From JBDSGC01 sp046594105 (GTDB lineage Bacteria; Acidobacteriota; Thermoanaerobaculia; Gp7-AA8): a stretch of 5,500 nt of DNA. A model generated the notes under the pieces. That model was not told where the DNA came from, made no database searches, and was given only the letters and a program-made list of their open reading frames with translations. Where the stretch lies: positions 1 to 5,500 of the forward strand of contig JBKJQB010000093.1 in the NCBI GenBank assembly GCA_046594105.1, given 5' to 3'. Both the position numbers and the translations under genes were made by a program. Positions 1-5,176 of the stretch are shown in pieces; position 1 is the stretch's first letter; every line of letters begins with the position of its first letter.

Positions 1-32
1 ACTCAGGTTTGCTGCGGCTTCTGAAACTCGAA

Positions 33-103
33 ACGATGACATGCACTTCCGCCTGCACGTAGTCTGAGTTCTTGAGGCTTCCGGGTTGCTCAGGACGATG
101 ACA
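33..103. repeat. Short imperfect direct repeat downstream of the methyltransferase gene
   Basis: The 9-mer ACGATGACA occurs at 33-41 and again at 95-103. Each copy is preceded, at nearly the same distance (17 and 19 bases), by GGCTTC (16-21 and 76-81). The two blocks look like a decayed tandem duplication about 60 bases apart. The stretch 1-126 otherwise shows no open reading frame with coding character and no hairpin followed by a T-run. It could be a fragment of a larger repeat cut by the window edge. Chance similarity cannot be excluded. Confidence 0.3.
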
Positions 104-126
104 CGATCACGCTTCGCGTCGTCCGC

Positions 127-723
127 TCACCGCACGTCGATGTCGCGCAGGAAATCGATGCGCGGGCCTTCGAGGTACTCTGGCGTGGTCCCTCCTCGGC
201 CGGTTGCCTCGAGGATCAGGATGTGCGACAGCGGTGGGTAGTCGGTCGACTTCTCGTGGCGTTCCAGGCCTTGCAGCTCGGGGTGCTTGCTCTCTCCGTA
301 CTCGACGCGGCGGATGGTGCTGAAGCCGGCGTCGAGGAGGGTGGCGGTGAGCGTGTCCTGGTTGTAGAGGAACTGGTGGCCCCAGGCGCGGAAGGCGCGG
401 TTCAGGGCGAAGCAGGCGTGGACGGCGTCGGGGGTGTTCATGTCGAGGCGGTAGTGCGTGGCCCAGACCCAGTCGAGGTTCGGCGTGGAGAGCCGCAGCA
501 CGCCATCCTCGGTCATGACTCGGCGGCAGTCGCGCAGAAGGGACAGGCCATCGGCGTAGCTGAAGTGCTCGATGAAGTGCTCGGCGAAGACGAAGGAGAC
601 ATCGTCGAACGGCAGTCCCTGCAGGACGTCGACCACGCGGTCGACACCGGGATAGGGAAGGTTGTCGATGTTGATCCAGCCCTCCAGGTGGAGCGGGCCG
701 CATCCGAGGTGAAGTCGGTTCAT
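127..723 (-). CDS. Class I SAM-dependent methyltransferase, small COG4627-like type
   Basis: Predicted cytosolic enzyme of 198 residues that transfers a methyl group from S-adenosylmethionine; the substrate is unknown. The N-terminus carries the glycine-rich SAM-binding loop LHLGCGP (4-10). An acidic end of strand 2 follows (INID, D20), then the post-II region LPFDDVSFVFAEHFIEHF (37-54), where this family has a D...EH..EH pattern. RVMTEDGVLRLSTPN (68-82) matches the 'leader loads the gene with a rule, strand 4' portion of class I methyltransferases. The tail ESKHPELQGLERHEK (144-158) followed by PLSHILILEATG is typical of the short COG4627-like predicted methyltransferases, which are often found with sugar or cell-surface genes, though none is visible here. 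The ATG at 723 places the SAM loop seven residues from the start, which is normal. It lies 19 bases after the nadB stop, so co-transcription is possible, but a -10-like TATACT just upstream allows its own transcript. No Shine-Dalgarno sequence is seen. Confidence 0.85.
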   Translation of the reverse strand: MNRLHLGCGPLHLEGWINIDNLPYPGVDRVVDVLQGLPFDDVSFVFAEHFIEHFSYADGLSLLRDCRRVMTEDGVLRLSTPNLDWVWATHYRLDMNTPDAVHACFALNRAFRAWGHQFLYNQDTLTATLLDAGFSTIRRVEYGESKHPELQGLERHEKSTDYPPLSHILILEATGRGGTTPEYLEGPRIDFLRDIDVR

Positions 724-731
724 CGCGCGGG

Positions 732-737
732 AGTATA
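732..737 (-). promoter_or_regulatory. -10-like TATACT before the methyltransferase gene
   Basis: Read on the minus strand, TATACT ends 8 bases before the ATG at 723. A transcript starting at the usual distance from a -10 box would begin at or next to the start codon, giving a leaderless mRNA. No convincing -35 hexamer lies at 16-18 bases, and no purine-rich ribosome site lies between the box and the ATG. The site is in the 19-base gap after nadB, so it could also be a chance AT-rich hexamer. Confidence 0.4.
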
Positions 738-742
738 GCGTC

Positions 743-2443
743 TCAGTCCCGGCGGAAATGCGCGCCGCGCGACTCCGGATTCTTGATCGCCGCGTTGGCC
801 ACGATCATGGCCATCTGCTGACCGTGGAACAGCTCGACGATCGCTTTGCTGATGGTCGACTCGTGGTAGTACTTGCCGAGGCGGTTGCCGAGGCCGCGCA
901 TGTCGGCGACGGAGCGCTTGAGGCGCTCGTAGGTGCGCACGATCCCCACGTAGTTCCACATGGTGTTCTGGATGGTGGTCCAGTCCTGGAGGATCAGCGC
1001 AGGGTCTTCCATGTTCATCCGGCCCGGCTGTTTCCAGTCGGGGATCGACTGCAGGAGAGAGTCGTCGATGGAGGAGATTCCAGGTGGCCGGGAGGAAAAC
1101 GAACGGCGCACCGCGGGAGCGTCGGTGAATCGCGCCCGCTTCAGGCCGGGGCTCGTCGCCGCCTCGACGGGGGTGGTGGCGGAGTCGAGTCTGGCCCTGA
1201 TGGACGCTGCGGCAAATGATCCCCAGGTCAATCCTTCGAGCAGCGAGGTGGAGGCCAGCCGGTTGGCTCCATGGACACCGGTGCAGGAAGTCTCGCCGAC
1301 CGCGTAAAGGCGACTGAGGGTGGACTGCCCCTCGTTGTCGGCCAGGATGCCGCCGCAGAAATAGTGCGCGGCCGGCACGACGGGGATGGGATCGCGCGCG
1401 ATGTCGATGCCGATGTCTGCGCAGGCTCTGGCGATGTTCGGAAAGCGCTCCGGGATCGGCTGGTGACCGTTGTAGAAATTCGCCAGGTCGAGATAGACGA
1501 ACTCCTCCTTGTTGACGGTCATCTCCTCGACGATGGCGCGGGCCACAATGTCGCGCGGGGCGAGATCCTTGAGCGACGGCGAGTATTTCTCCATGAAGTA
1601 CTCGCCCTTCTGGTTCTTCAGCCGCGCCCCTTCCCCTCGCAACGCCTCGGAGATGAGGTAGTGATTGGCCTTCTTGTCCGCGAGCGCCGTGGGGTGGAAT
1701 TGGACGTACTCGGCGTTCATGATGCGCGCGCCGGCGCGACTGGCCATCACCACGCCGTCGCCGATGGCACTGCGCGTGTTGGTGGTGTGCAGGTAGATCT
1801 GGCCGATGCCGCCCGTGGCCAGCACGGTGTAGTCGGCGAAGATCGTGTAGACCTCGTTGGTGCGGTTGTCGAGCAGATACGCACCGACGCACTCATTGGT
1901 CAGCCGGTATCGCACCTGGATGTCGGCGGGATGGTGGTGGGTGGTCAGCAGATCGATGGCGGTCAGTTCCGTCGCCAACGTGATGTTCGGCTCGCTCTTG
2001 ACCCGATTCAGCAGCGAGGTCTCGATGGCCCGGCCGGTGGCATCACCAGAGTGGATGATGCGGGGGATGGAGTGAGCCCCCTCCTGCGTGAGATCGAGCT
2101 CGCCTTCGAGGCTCGTCGTGAACGGCACGTGGATGTCTTCGAGCAACAGTTCCCTGACCACCCTCGGGCCTTCCACGGCCAGGAACCGCACGGCCTCCTC
2201 ATTCGACAGGCCGGCGCCCGCACGCAGGATGTCCTCGATCAGCTTGGCCGGCGTATCCCCTTCACCTTCGTAGATGATTCCACCCTGCGCCCAGAACGTG
2301 TTGCAGTCTTTGGGGTCGGCGGCCTTGGTCACCAGCAGAACGCGGATCCCGGCGGCTGCCAGACAGAAGGCTGTGGTGAGGCCGGCGATGCCGGTACCGA
2401 CCACCAGGACGGGATAGTGATCGCGGTTGGTGAGTTTCGTCAC
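743..2443 (-). CDS. nadB: L-aspartate oxidase (quinolinate synthetase B)
   Basis: A FAD-dependent enzyme that oxidises L-aspartate to iminoaspartate, the first step of de novo NAD synthesis; NadA then condenses the product with dihydroxyacetone phosphate to quinolinate. The protein has 566 residues, slightly longer than the usual 530-540. The FAD-binding fold opens with VLVVGTGIAGL (12-22), followed by NTFWAQGGI (48-56). The family motif QEGAHSIPRI (120-129) holds the catalytic glutamate E121. Other expected active-site residues are H250 (FHPTAL), R297 (APRDIVARA) and H360 (VPAAHY), with TGVHGANRLASTSLLE (388-403) binding the flavin. The succinate dehydrogenase/fumarate reductase flavoprotein family shares these blocks, but the AQGGI, EGAHS and HGANRLAS combination and absence of iron-sulphur partners favour NadB. 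Residues about 425-465 are a variable Ala/Ser/Pro-rich linker before the helical C-terminal domain (470-566). The chain ends directly after ESRGAHFRRD, shorter than many homologues. The start is GTG at 2443, eight residues before the first strand of the fold; no better in-frame start is upstream. nadA and nadC are not in view. Confidence 0.97.
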   Translation of the reverse strand: MTKLTNRDHYPVLVVGTGIAGLTTAFCLAAAGIRVLLVTKAADPKDCNTFWAQGGIIYEGEGDTPAKLIEDILRAGAGLSNEEAVRFLAVEGPRVVRELLLEDIHVPFTTSLEGELDLTQEGAHSIPRIIHSGDATGRAIETSLLNRVKSEPNITLATELTAIDLLTTHHHPADIQVRYRLTNECVGAYLLDNRTNEVYTIFADYTVLATGGIGQIYLHTTNTRSAIGDGVVMASRAGARIMNAEYVQFHPTALADKKANHYLISEALRGEGARLKNQKGEYFMEKYSPSLKDLAPRDIVARAIVEEMTVNKEEFVYLDLANFYNGHQPIPERFPNIARACADIGIDIARDPIPVVPAAHYFCGGILADNEGQSTLSRLYAVGETSCTGVHGANRLASTSLLEGLTWGSFAAASIRARLDSATTPVEAATSPGLKRARFTDAPAVRRSFSSRPPGISSIDDSLLQSIPDWKQPGRMNMEDPALILQDWTTIQNTMWNYVGIVRTYERLKRSVADMRGLGNRLGKYYHESTISKAIVELFHGQQMAMIVANAAIKNPESRGAHFRRD

Positions 2444-2451
2444 GGGGTGGG

Positions 2452-2457
2452 TATTGT
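2452..2457 (-). promoter_or_regulatory. nadB: -10-like TACAAT before nadB
   Basis: On the minus strand CGTACAAT ends 8 bases before the GTG start, separated from it by the pyrimidine-rich ACCCACCCC, which cannot act as a Shine-Dalgarno site. The position predicts a leaderless or near-leaderless nadB transcript. A weak -35 candidate, TTGTCT, lies at 2478-2483 inside the end of the repeat element but at a long 20-base spacing. If this promoter is right, the end of the palindrome supplies its upstream region. Confidence 0.45.
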
Positions 2458-2472
2458 ACGGTCTGGCATGGA

Positions 2473-2489
2473 GGCACAGACAAGAGTGT
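2473..2489 (+). repeat. Left 17-bp terminal inverted repeat of the composite element
   Basis: GGCACAGACAAGAGTGT is the exact reverse complement of the sequence at 2756-2772. A related block, TCTGTGTGCCC at 2510-2520, could pair imperfectly with the first bases of this arm. The left end may therefore itself be a decayed full palindrome (2473-2520). It lies 30 bases upstream of the nadB start. Confidence 0.85.
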
Positions 2490-2528
2490 CACACGCGGAT
2501 TCCACGAGCTCTGTGTGCCCGTTGTGGA

Positions 2529-2575
2529 GCCGGCGCAGCCGGCGAGAGAATGTAGCCCCCGGCGTCAGCCGGGGG
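2529..2575 (+). repeat. Left double-hairpin arm (hairpins 1 and 2)
   Basis: A 47-base block containing hairpin 1, the linker GAGAGAA and hairpin 2. It is complementary to 2706-2752 at 45 of 47 positions by hand alignment. The two differences are the base between the hairpin units (2550 against 2731) and one loop base of hairpin 2. Differences only in unpaired positions suggest that the stems are preserved by selection or that the copies are recent. Confidence 0.85.
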
Positions 2576-2705
2576 TCCCGAGCACCCAATCGAGCGAGCC
2601 CGCTTCAGCGGGCGATAGAACGGAGAATTGATACGACGGACCATCGTTGCAACGGGAATGTGTCGCCCGCTGAGCGGGCTGGCGAATTTGAGATCGATGA
2701 GGTTT

Positions 2706-2752
2706 CCCCCGGCTCACGCCGGGGGCTACAGTCTCTCGCCGGCTGCGCCGGC
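2706..2752 (-). repeat. Right double-hairpin arm, reverse complement of the left arm
   Basis: Read on the minus strand this block gives hairpin 1 then hairpin 2 with the same spacing as on the plus strand at 2529-2575. It is only 3 bases from the right terminal repeat, whereas the left arm is 39 bases from its terminal repeat, so the element is not symmetric at its outer edge. Confidence 0.85.
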
Positions 2753-2755
2753 TAA

Positions 2756-2772
2756 ACACTCTTGTCTGTGCC
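2756..2772 (-). repeat. Right 17-bp terminal inverted repeat of the composite element
   Basis: ACACTCTTGTCTGTGCC pairs perfectly with 2473-2489 and ends 24 bases from the permease stop codon. The flanks show no clean target-site duplication; TGGA occurs close to both ends (2469-2472 and 2775-2778) but with a 2-base offset on the right. Confidence 0.85.
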
Positions 2773-2778
2773 CTTGGA

Positions 2779-2802
2779 GCCTGAGAGAGATACCCCTCAG
2801 GC
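2779..2802 (-). terminator. Hairpin spanning the permease stop codon
   Basis: GCCTGAG (2779-2785) and CTCAGGC (2796-2802) form a perfect 7-bp inverted repeat with a 10-base loop. On the minus-strand transcript the first arm contains the permease TGA stop. No T-run follows, so it is not a standard intrinsic terminator. It could stabilise the 3' end or contribute to Rho-dependent or structural termination together with the palindrome just downstream. The role is inferred; the pairing is seen. Confidence 0.35.
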
Positions 2803-4053
2803 GATCTCCCACTTTTTCACCAACTGGCGCGCCACCGCAAAGAACGCGACGGCAAAGCCGATCAGCACGAGCACCGGCAGTAGCAGTGACGAAAGCGGTT
2901 CTTCCCGCCAGAAAACGTTCGTGAATCCTTCCAATGCCCACGAGTTGAACAACACCAGACCCGCCTTCTGCATCGCTTCCGGCATGAGGAAACGAGGGAA
3001 CATCGAGCCGCCCAGCGCGGACACGGAGAGCACGATCAGGGTGGAGATCGCGCCGAGTTGTGCCCGGGTCCGGGAGAGCGACGCCAGGAACAGGCCGAAC
3101 GCCGAGGTGCAGAACGTTGTGGCCAGGGCCATGATCAAGAAGCCGCCGAGGTGATGGACCAGATCGAGTTTGAAGGCCACGGCGCCCCACACGAACATCA
3201 CGATCAGCTGGATCATCCCCAGCGTCCACAGATAGGCCATTTTTCCGAGCAGGAGCTGGGTCATGGTCACGCGCGTGGAAAGAATGCGGTCGAGCGTCCC
3301 GCTCTCGATCTCGTCGAGGAGCGCGCCGCCGGCGTTCGTGGCAGTGAAGAGCAGGAACATCACGCCGATCCCTGCGGCGTAGAGGGCGACCACACTGTTC
3401 TTCTTGTTCTGGCCAACGATGTCGGTCACCTTGATGTTGACCAGCGAGCTGTTTGCGCTCGTTGAGGCCTGGGTCGCCGGCATGGCCTGAAACCGGCCGA
3501 TGCTCTGGTCGATGTTCGTGCGCTGCTGCGCCGTGAGGCCTCCGCTCCATTTGTCGATGGCCTCGGTGCCGCTCTTCATCATCATGTCCGGCATCGCCGT
3601 CATGATCGTTTTCTGCAGGAGGCCGGAGGCCACTTGCTCGGCGATGGGATCGGCCGAGTCTGTCAGGAGCTGAAAGGCCGGACCGGTCGATCCGCCTGCA
3701 AACTGGATCTGGCTCGTGCCGAAGCCTTTGGGGATGAGCAGCGCCACCGGCGCGTTGCCGCTGTGGACGTACTCTTCCGCCGACTTCGCATCGAAGGGCT
3801 GCTTCGAGTCTTTCGGCGATTCGAGAATCTTGAGCGCGGACTCATTGCGCAGCGCTGCCACCAGGCGTTTTGAGGAAACGCTTCCATCGAGGTCGGCCAC
3901 CGCCATGGTCACCTTCGGAGTCTTCGAACGCTGCGCGCCGAAGATGCCGGCGAAGATGGAGAAGAACACCACCGGGACGACGAAGCTCAGCATGAGAGCG
4001 GCGCGATCGCGTCGCAAATTCAGCCAACCGGTTTTGACGATTGCGGCAATCAT
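2797..4053 (-). CDS. ABC-2 type transporter permease
   Basis: Inner-membrane partner of the ATPase encoded just upstream; together they should form an exporter of the ABC-2 group (drug, lipid, polysaccharide or Na+ efflux types). The cargo cannot be told from sequence. The protein has 418 residues with one N-terminal membrane segment (about 20-40), a large hydrophilic domain outside the membrane (about 41-220), then five more segments near 221-240, 272-292, 302-325, 333-352 and 387-408. This 1+5 layout is the classic NatB/YhhJ/DrrB-like arrangement. DEIESGTLDRILSTRVTMTQLLLGK (247-271) is the conserved cytoplasmic stretch thought to contact the ATPase, and LSALGGSMFP-like SVSALGGSMFP (343-353) is the family block before the last segments. 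The external domain has a Ser/Thr/Gln-rich patch (about 190-205). The ATG overlaps the ATPase stop in ATGA, indicating translational coupling, with AAGGAG 8 bases upstream. The gene ends in a hairpin and a repeat cluster. Confidence 0.93.
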   Translation of the reverse strand: MIAAIVKTGWLNLRRDRAALMLSFVVPVVFFSIFAGIFGAQRSKTPKVTMAVADLDGSVSSKRLVAALRNESALKILESPKDSKQPFDAKSAEEYVHSGNAPVALLIPKGFGTSQIQFAGGSTGPAFQLLTDSADPIAEQVASGLLQKTIMTAMPDMMMKSGTEAIDKWSGGLTAQQRTNIDQSIGRFQAMPATQASTSANSSLVNIKVTDIVGQNKKNSVVALYAAGIGVMFLLFTATNAGGALLDEIESGTLDRILSTRVTMTQLLLGKMAYLWTLGMIQLIVMFVWGAVAFKLDLVHHLGGFLIMALATTFCTSAFGLFLASLSRTRAQLGAISTLIVLSVSALGGSMFPRFLMPEAMQKAGLVLFNSWALEGFTNVFWREEPLSSLLLPVLVLIGFAVAFFAVARQLVKKWEIA

Positions 4054-4979
4054 TCGCGCAGCTCCTTGCCGGTGAGGTGGAGAAAGACTTTCTCCAGCGT
4101 CGGCGCTTTCATGGTGAGGTCGCGTACCGGAATGCCCTTGGCCTCGATCATCTTCACGATGCGCAGGCTCTGCTCCGCCGATCCCTCGGACAGATAGGTC
4201 ACCGAGTGCGCGTGGACCTGCGCTCCGAGGGCCGTCAACTCCGCGCGCAGAGCATCCTGTCCGTCCAGCTCGCAGGCGATCGACACCTCGCGCTTGTCAC
4301 CGATGGTGGAGCGCACCAGCTCTTCCTTGGTGCCGCTGGCAATCAGTTTTCCGCCATCGATGACGGCAATGCGATCGCAGAGACGCTCGGCTTCTTCCAT
4401 GTAGTGGGTGGTGTAGATGAGCGACACGCCATCCGCTCGCAGAGCCTCGATCATCTGGTAGATCCGCTCGCGCGACTGCGGATCGACGCCGACTGTGGGT
4501 TCATCGAGGAGCAGAACGCGCGGCTTGTGCAGCACGCCGGCGGCCATGTTCAGCCTCCGTTTCATGCCGCCGGAGAATCCCTTCACCGGCTCGCCGGCCC
4601 GATCGGAGAGCCCCGACCACTGCAGCGCCCGGGCGATCGCAGCATCGAGCTCCGCGCCGTTCAGGCCGACGTAGCGGCCGAAGACCGAGAGGTTTTCGAA
4701 GGAGGAGAGGTTGAGGTAGAGCGCGATTTCCTGTGGGACCACGCCCACCTGCGCCCGCGACTCCGTGTCGCCGGCGGGGGCGGGTTTTCCGAAGATGCGG
4801 ACCTCGCCCCGATCGGGACGCACCCTCCCCATGATGGTGCGCACCAGCGTGCTCTTGCCTGCGCCGTTCGGACCGAGGAGTCCGAGGACTTCCCCTTCGC
4901 GGAGACTGAGGCTGATTCCGTCGAGGGCCGGGCGCGCGGCGAAACTCTTGGCCACGCCGTCAATTTCCAGTGGAAGCAT
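4050..4979 (-). CDS. ABC transporter ATP-binding protein, DrrA/CcmA-like
   Basis: Cytoplasmic ATPase that powers the ABC-2 exporter; it binds and hydrolyses ATP as a dimer on the permease. With the ATG at 4979 it has 309 residues. All nucleotide-binding motifs are intact: Walker A GPNGAGKST (36-44), Q-loop glutamine Q83 in VGVVPQEIALY, signature FSGGMKRR (135-142), Walker B VLLLDEP (155-161) with catalytic E160, D-loop GVD (164-166) and switch histidine H192 in TTHYMEEAERLCDR. The region after about residue 228 is the C-terminal accessory domain common to DrrA-type ATPases (DUF4162-like), ending TLEKVFLHLTGKELRE. A longer reading from TTG at 5039 would add 20 residues (GNSQILSRQHPHSHPVHCA) with no family counterpart; the ATG puts LEIDGVAKSF at the usual place, so it is preferred. 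A -10-like TACACT ends 5 bases before this ATG, and there is no Shine-Dalgarno site. The substrate is unknown. Confidence 0.95.
   Translation of the reverse strand: MLPLEIDGVAKSFAARPALDGISLSLREGEVLGLLGPNGAGKSTLVRTIMGRVRPDRGEVRIFGKPAPAGDTESRAQVGVVPQEIALYLNLSSFENLSVFGRYVGLNGAELDAAIARALQWSGLSDRAGEPVKGFSGGMKRRLNMAAGVLHKPRVLLLDEPTVGVDPQSRERIYQMIEALRADGVSLIYTTHYMEEAERLCDRIAVIDGGKLIASGTKEELVRSTIGDKREVSIACELDGQDALRAELTALGAQVHAHSVTYLSEGSAEQSLRIVKMIEAKGIPVRDLTMKAPTLEKVFLHLTGKELRE
4062..4067 (-). promoter_or_regulatory. Shine-Dalgarno site AAGGAG for the permease
   Basis: AAGGAG on the minus strand ends 8 bases before the permease ATG and lies inside the last codons of the ATPase gene (GKELRE). It is the only strong ribosome-binding site found before a gene in the window and fixes the permease start at 4053. 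Confidence 0.85.
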
Positions 4980-4984
4980 GGCGC

Positions 4985-4990
4985 AGTGTA
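4985..4990 (-). promoter_or_regulatory. -10-like TACACT before the ABC operon
   Basis: CGTACACT on the minus strand ends 5 bases before the ATPase ATG. The extended form resembles CGTACAAT before nadB. A transcript beginning at the usual distance would start at the ATG itself, so the mRNA would be leaderless. No clear -35 is seen at 16-18 bases. The position also argues against the upstream TTG start, since that region would not be in the transcript. Confidence 0.45.
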
Positions 4991-5049
4991 CGGGGTGGGA
5001 GTGGGGATGTTGCCGAGAGAGGATCTGCGAATTGCCCAACGTCGAGCGT

Positions 5050-5076
5050 CCTTCTCCCCGCGCGGCGGGGAGAAGG
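5050..5076. repeat. GC-rich perfect hairpin (REP-like unit)
   Basis: CCTTCTCCCCGC and its exact reverse complement GCGGGGAGAAGG form a 12-bp stem around the loop GCG. It lies in the gap between the LOTUS-domain gene and the ABC ATPase, about 70 bases upstream of the ATPase start. Hairpins of this CCTTCTCCCCGC type are a common REP-like form in many GC-rich bacterial genomes. No T-run follows on the minus strand, so an intrinsic terminator is unlikely. Confidence 0.8.
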
Positions 5077-5080
5077 TGGC

Positions 5081-5176
5081 CGTAGGGCGGATGAGGGGAT
5101 CCGCCTTACATAAGAGCCCCTCACCCCCGCTTCGGGGCACCCTCTCGATGTGAGAGTGAGGCGCGCTCGCCCTACG
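5081..5176. repeat. Nested inverted-repeat cluster with a three-way fold
   Basis: An outer pair CGTAGGGCG (5081-5089) and CGCCCTACG (5168-5176) encloses the block. Inside, TAGGGCGGAT (5083-5092) can alternatively pair with ATCCGCCTTA (5099-5108) with one G-T pair. CCTCAC (5119-5124) pairs with GTGAGG (5156-5161) around two small hairpins, CCCCG-CTT-CGGGG (5125-5137) and CTCTC-GATGT-GAGAG (5142-5156). The outer stem and the TAGGGCGGAT stem share bases, so they are alternatives. The right arm contains the stop codon of the LOTUS-domain gene. Together with 5050-5076 this is probably one composite REP-like element rather than separate sites. Confidence 0.65.

Larger units (their letters stand above)
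2473..2772. repeat. 300-bp composite palindrome with mirrored hairpins (REP/BIME-like)
   Basis: This element fills most of the 353-base gap between the permease and nadB. Its ends are a perfect 17-bp inverted repeat. Inside, three distinct GC-rich hairpins appear on the left arm, and their reverse complements appear in reversed order on the right arm. Hairpin 1 is GCCGGC-GCA-GCCGGC (2529-2543 and 2738-2752). Hairpin 2 is CCCCCGGC, a 4-base loop, then GCCGGGGG (2556-2575 and 2706-2725). Hairpin 3 is GCCCGCT with its complement AGCGGGC (2598-2613 and 2665-2679). The centre (about 2614-2664) is unique sequence. No open reading frame with a recognisable product lies inside, so it is non-autonomous. 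Individual hairpins look like REP units; the mirrored order makes the whole a BIME-like or MITE-like cluster. It may cap the permease mRNA 3' end, but no T-run marks an intrinsic terminator. Confidence 0.85.

Noticed and set aside
720..1892. Minus-strand 390-codon frame overlapping nadB
   Set aside because: Arg/His/Pro-rich translation typical of an out-of-frame reading of a GC-rich gene; nadB in the other frame is certain.
1271..2755. Long plus-strand open frame of 494 codons opposite nadB
   Set aside because: It mirrors the codon bias of nadB, has no recognisable family motifs, and runs into the repeat element. nadB on the other strand has all family motifs.
2473..2772. CRISPR array
   Set aside because: Repeats are inverted and of three different sequences, with no regular spacers and no cas genes in view.
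2469..2778. TGGA near both ends of the 300-bp element as a target-site duplication
   Set aside because: Only four bases long and offset by two bases on the right side, so no better than chance.
2756..2810. Resemblance of the minus-strand sequence CTCTCAGGCTCCAAGG..CACAGAC to the 3' half of a glycine riboswitch aptamer
   Set aside because: The matching 5' half (the GGAGA strand and CCGAAGG-like core with its P3 helix) is missing; the upstream sequence is the permease coding end (KKWEIA and stop). The next gene is nadB, not glycine metabolism, and the CACAGAC part is explained by the terminal inverted repeat.
4980..5039. N-terminal extension of the ATPase from TTG at 5039
   Set aside because: The 20 extra residues have no family counterpart, there is no Shine-Dalgarno site, and a -10-like TACACT lies between this start and the ATG at 4979.
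5050..5076. Intrinsic terminator of the LOTUS-domain gene
   Set aside because: The stem is strong but no T-run follows on the minus strand, and it lies about 100 bases past the stop within a repeat cluster.
4041..5153. Plus-strand open frame of 370 codons opposite the ABC ATPase
   Set aside because: Antisense shadow of a gene with complete Walker A, signature and Walker B motifs; its own product is unrecognisable.
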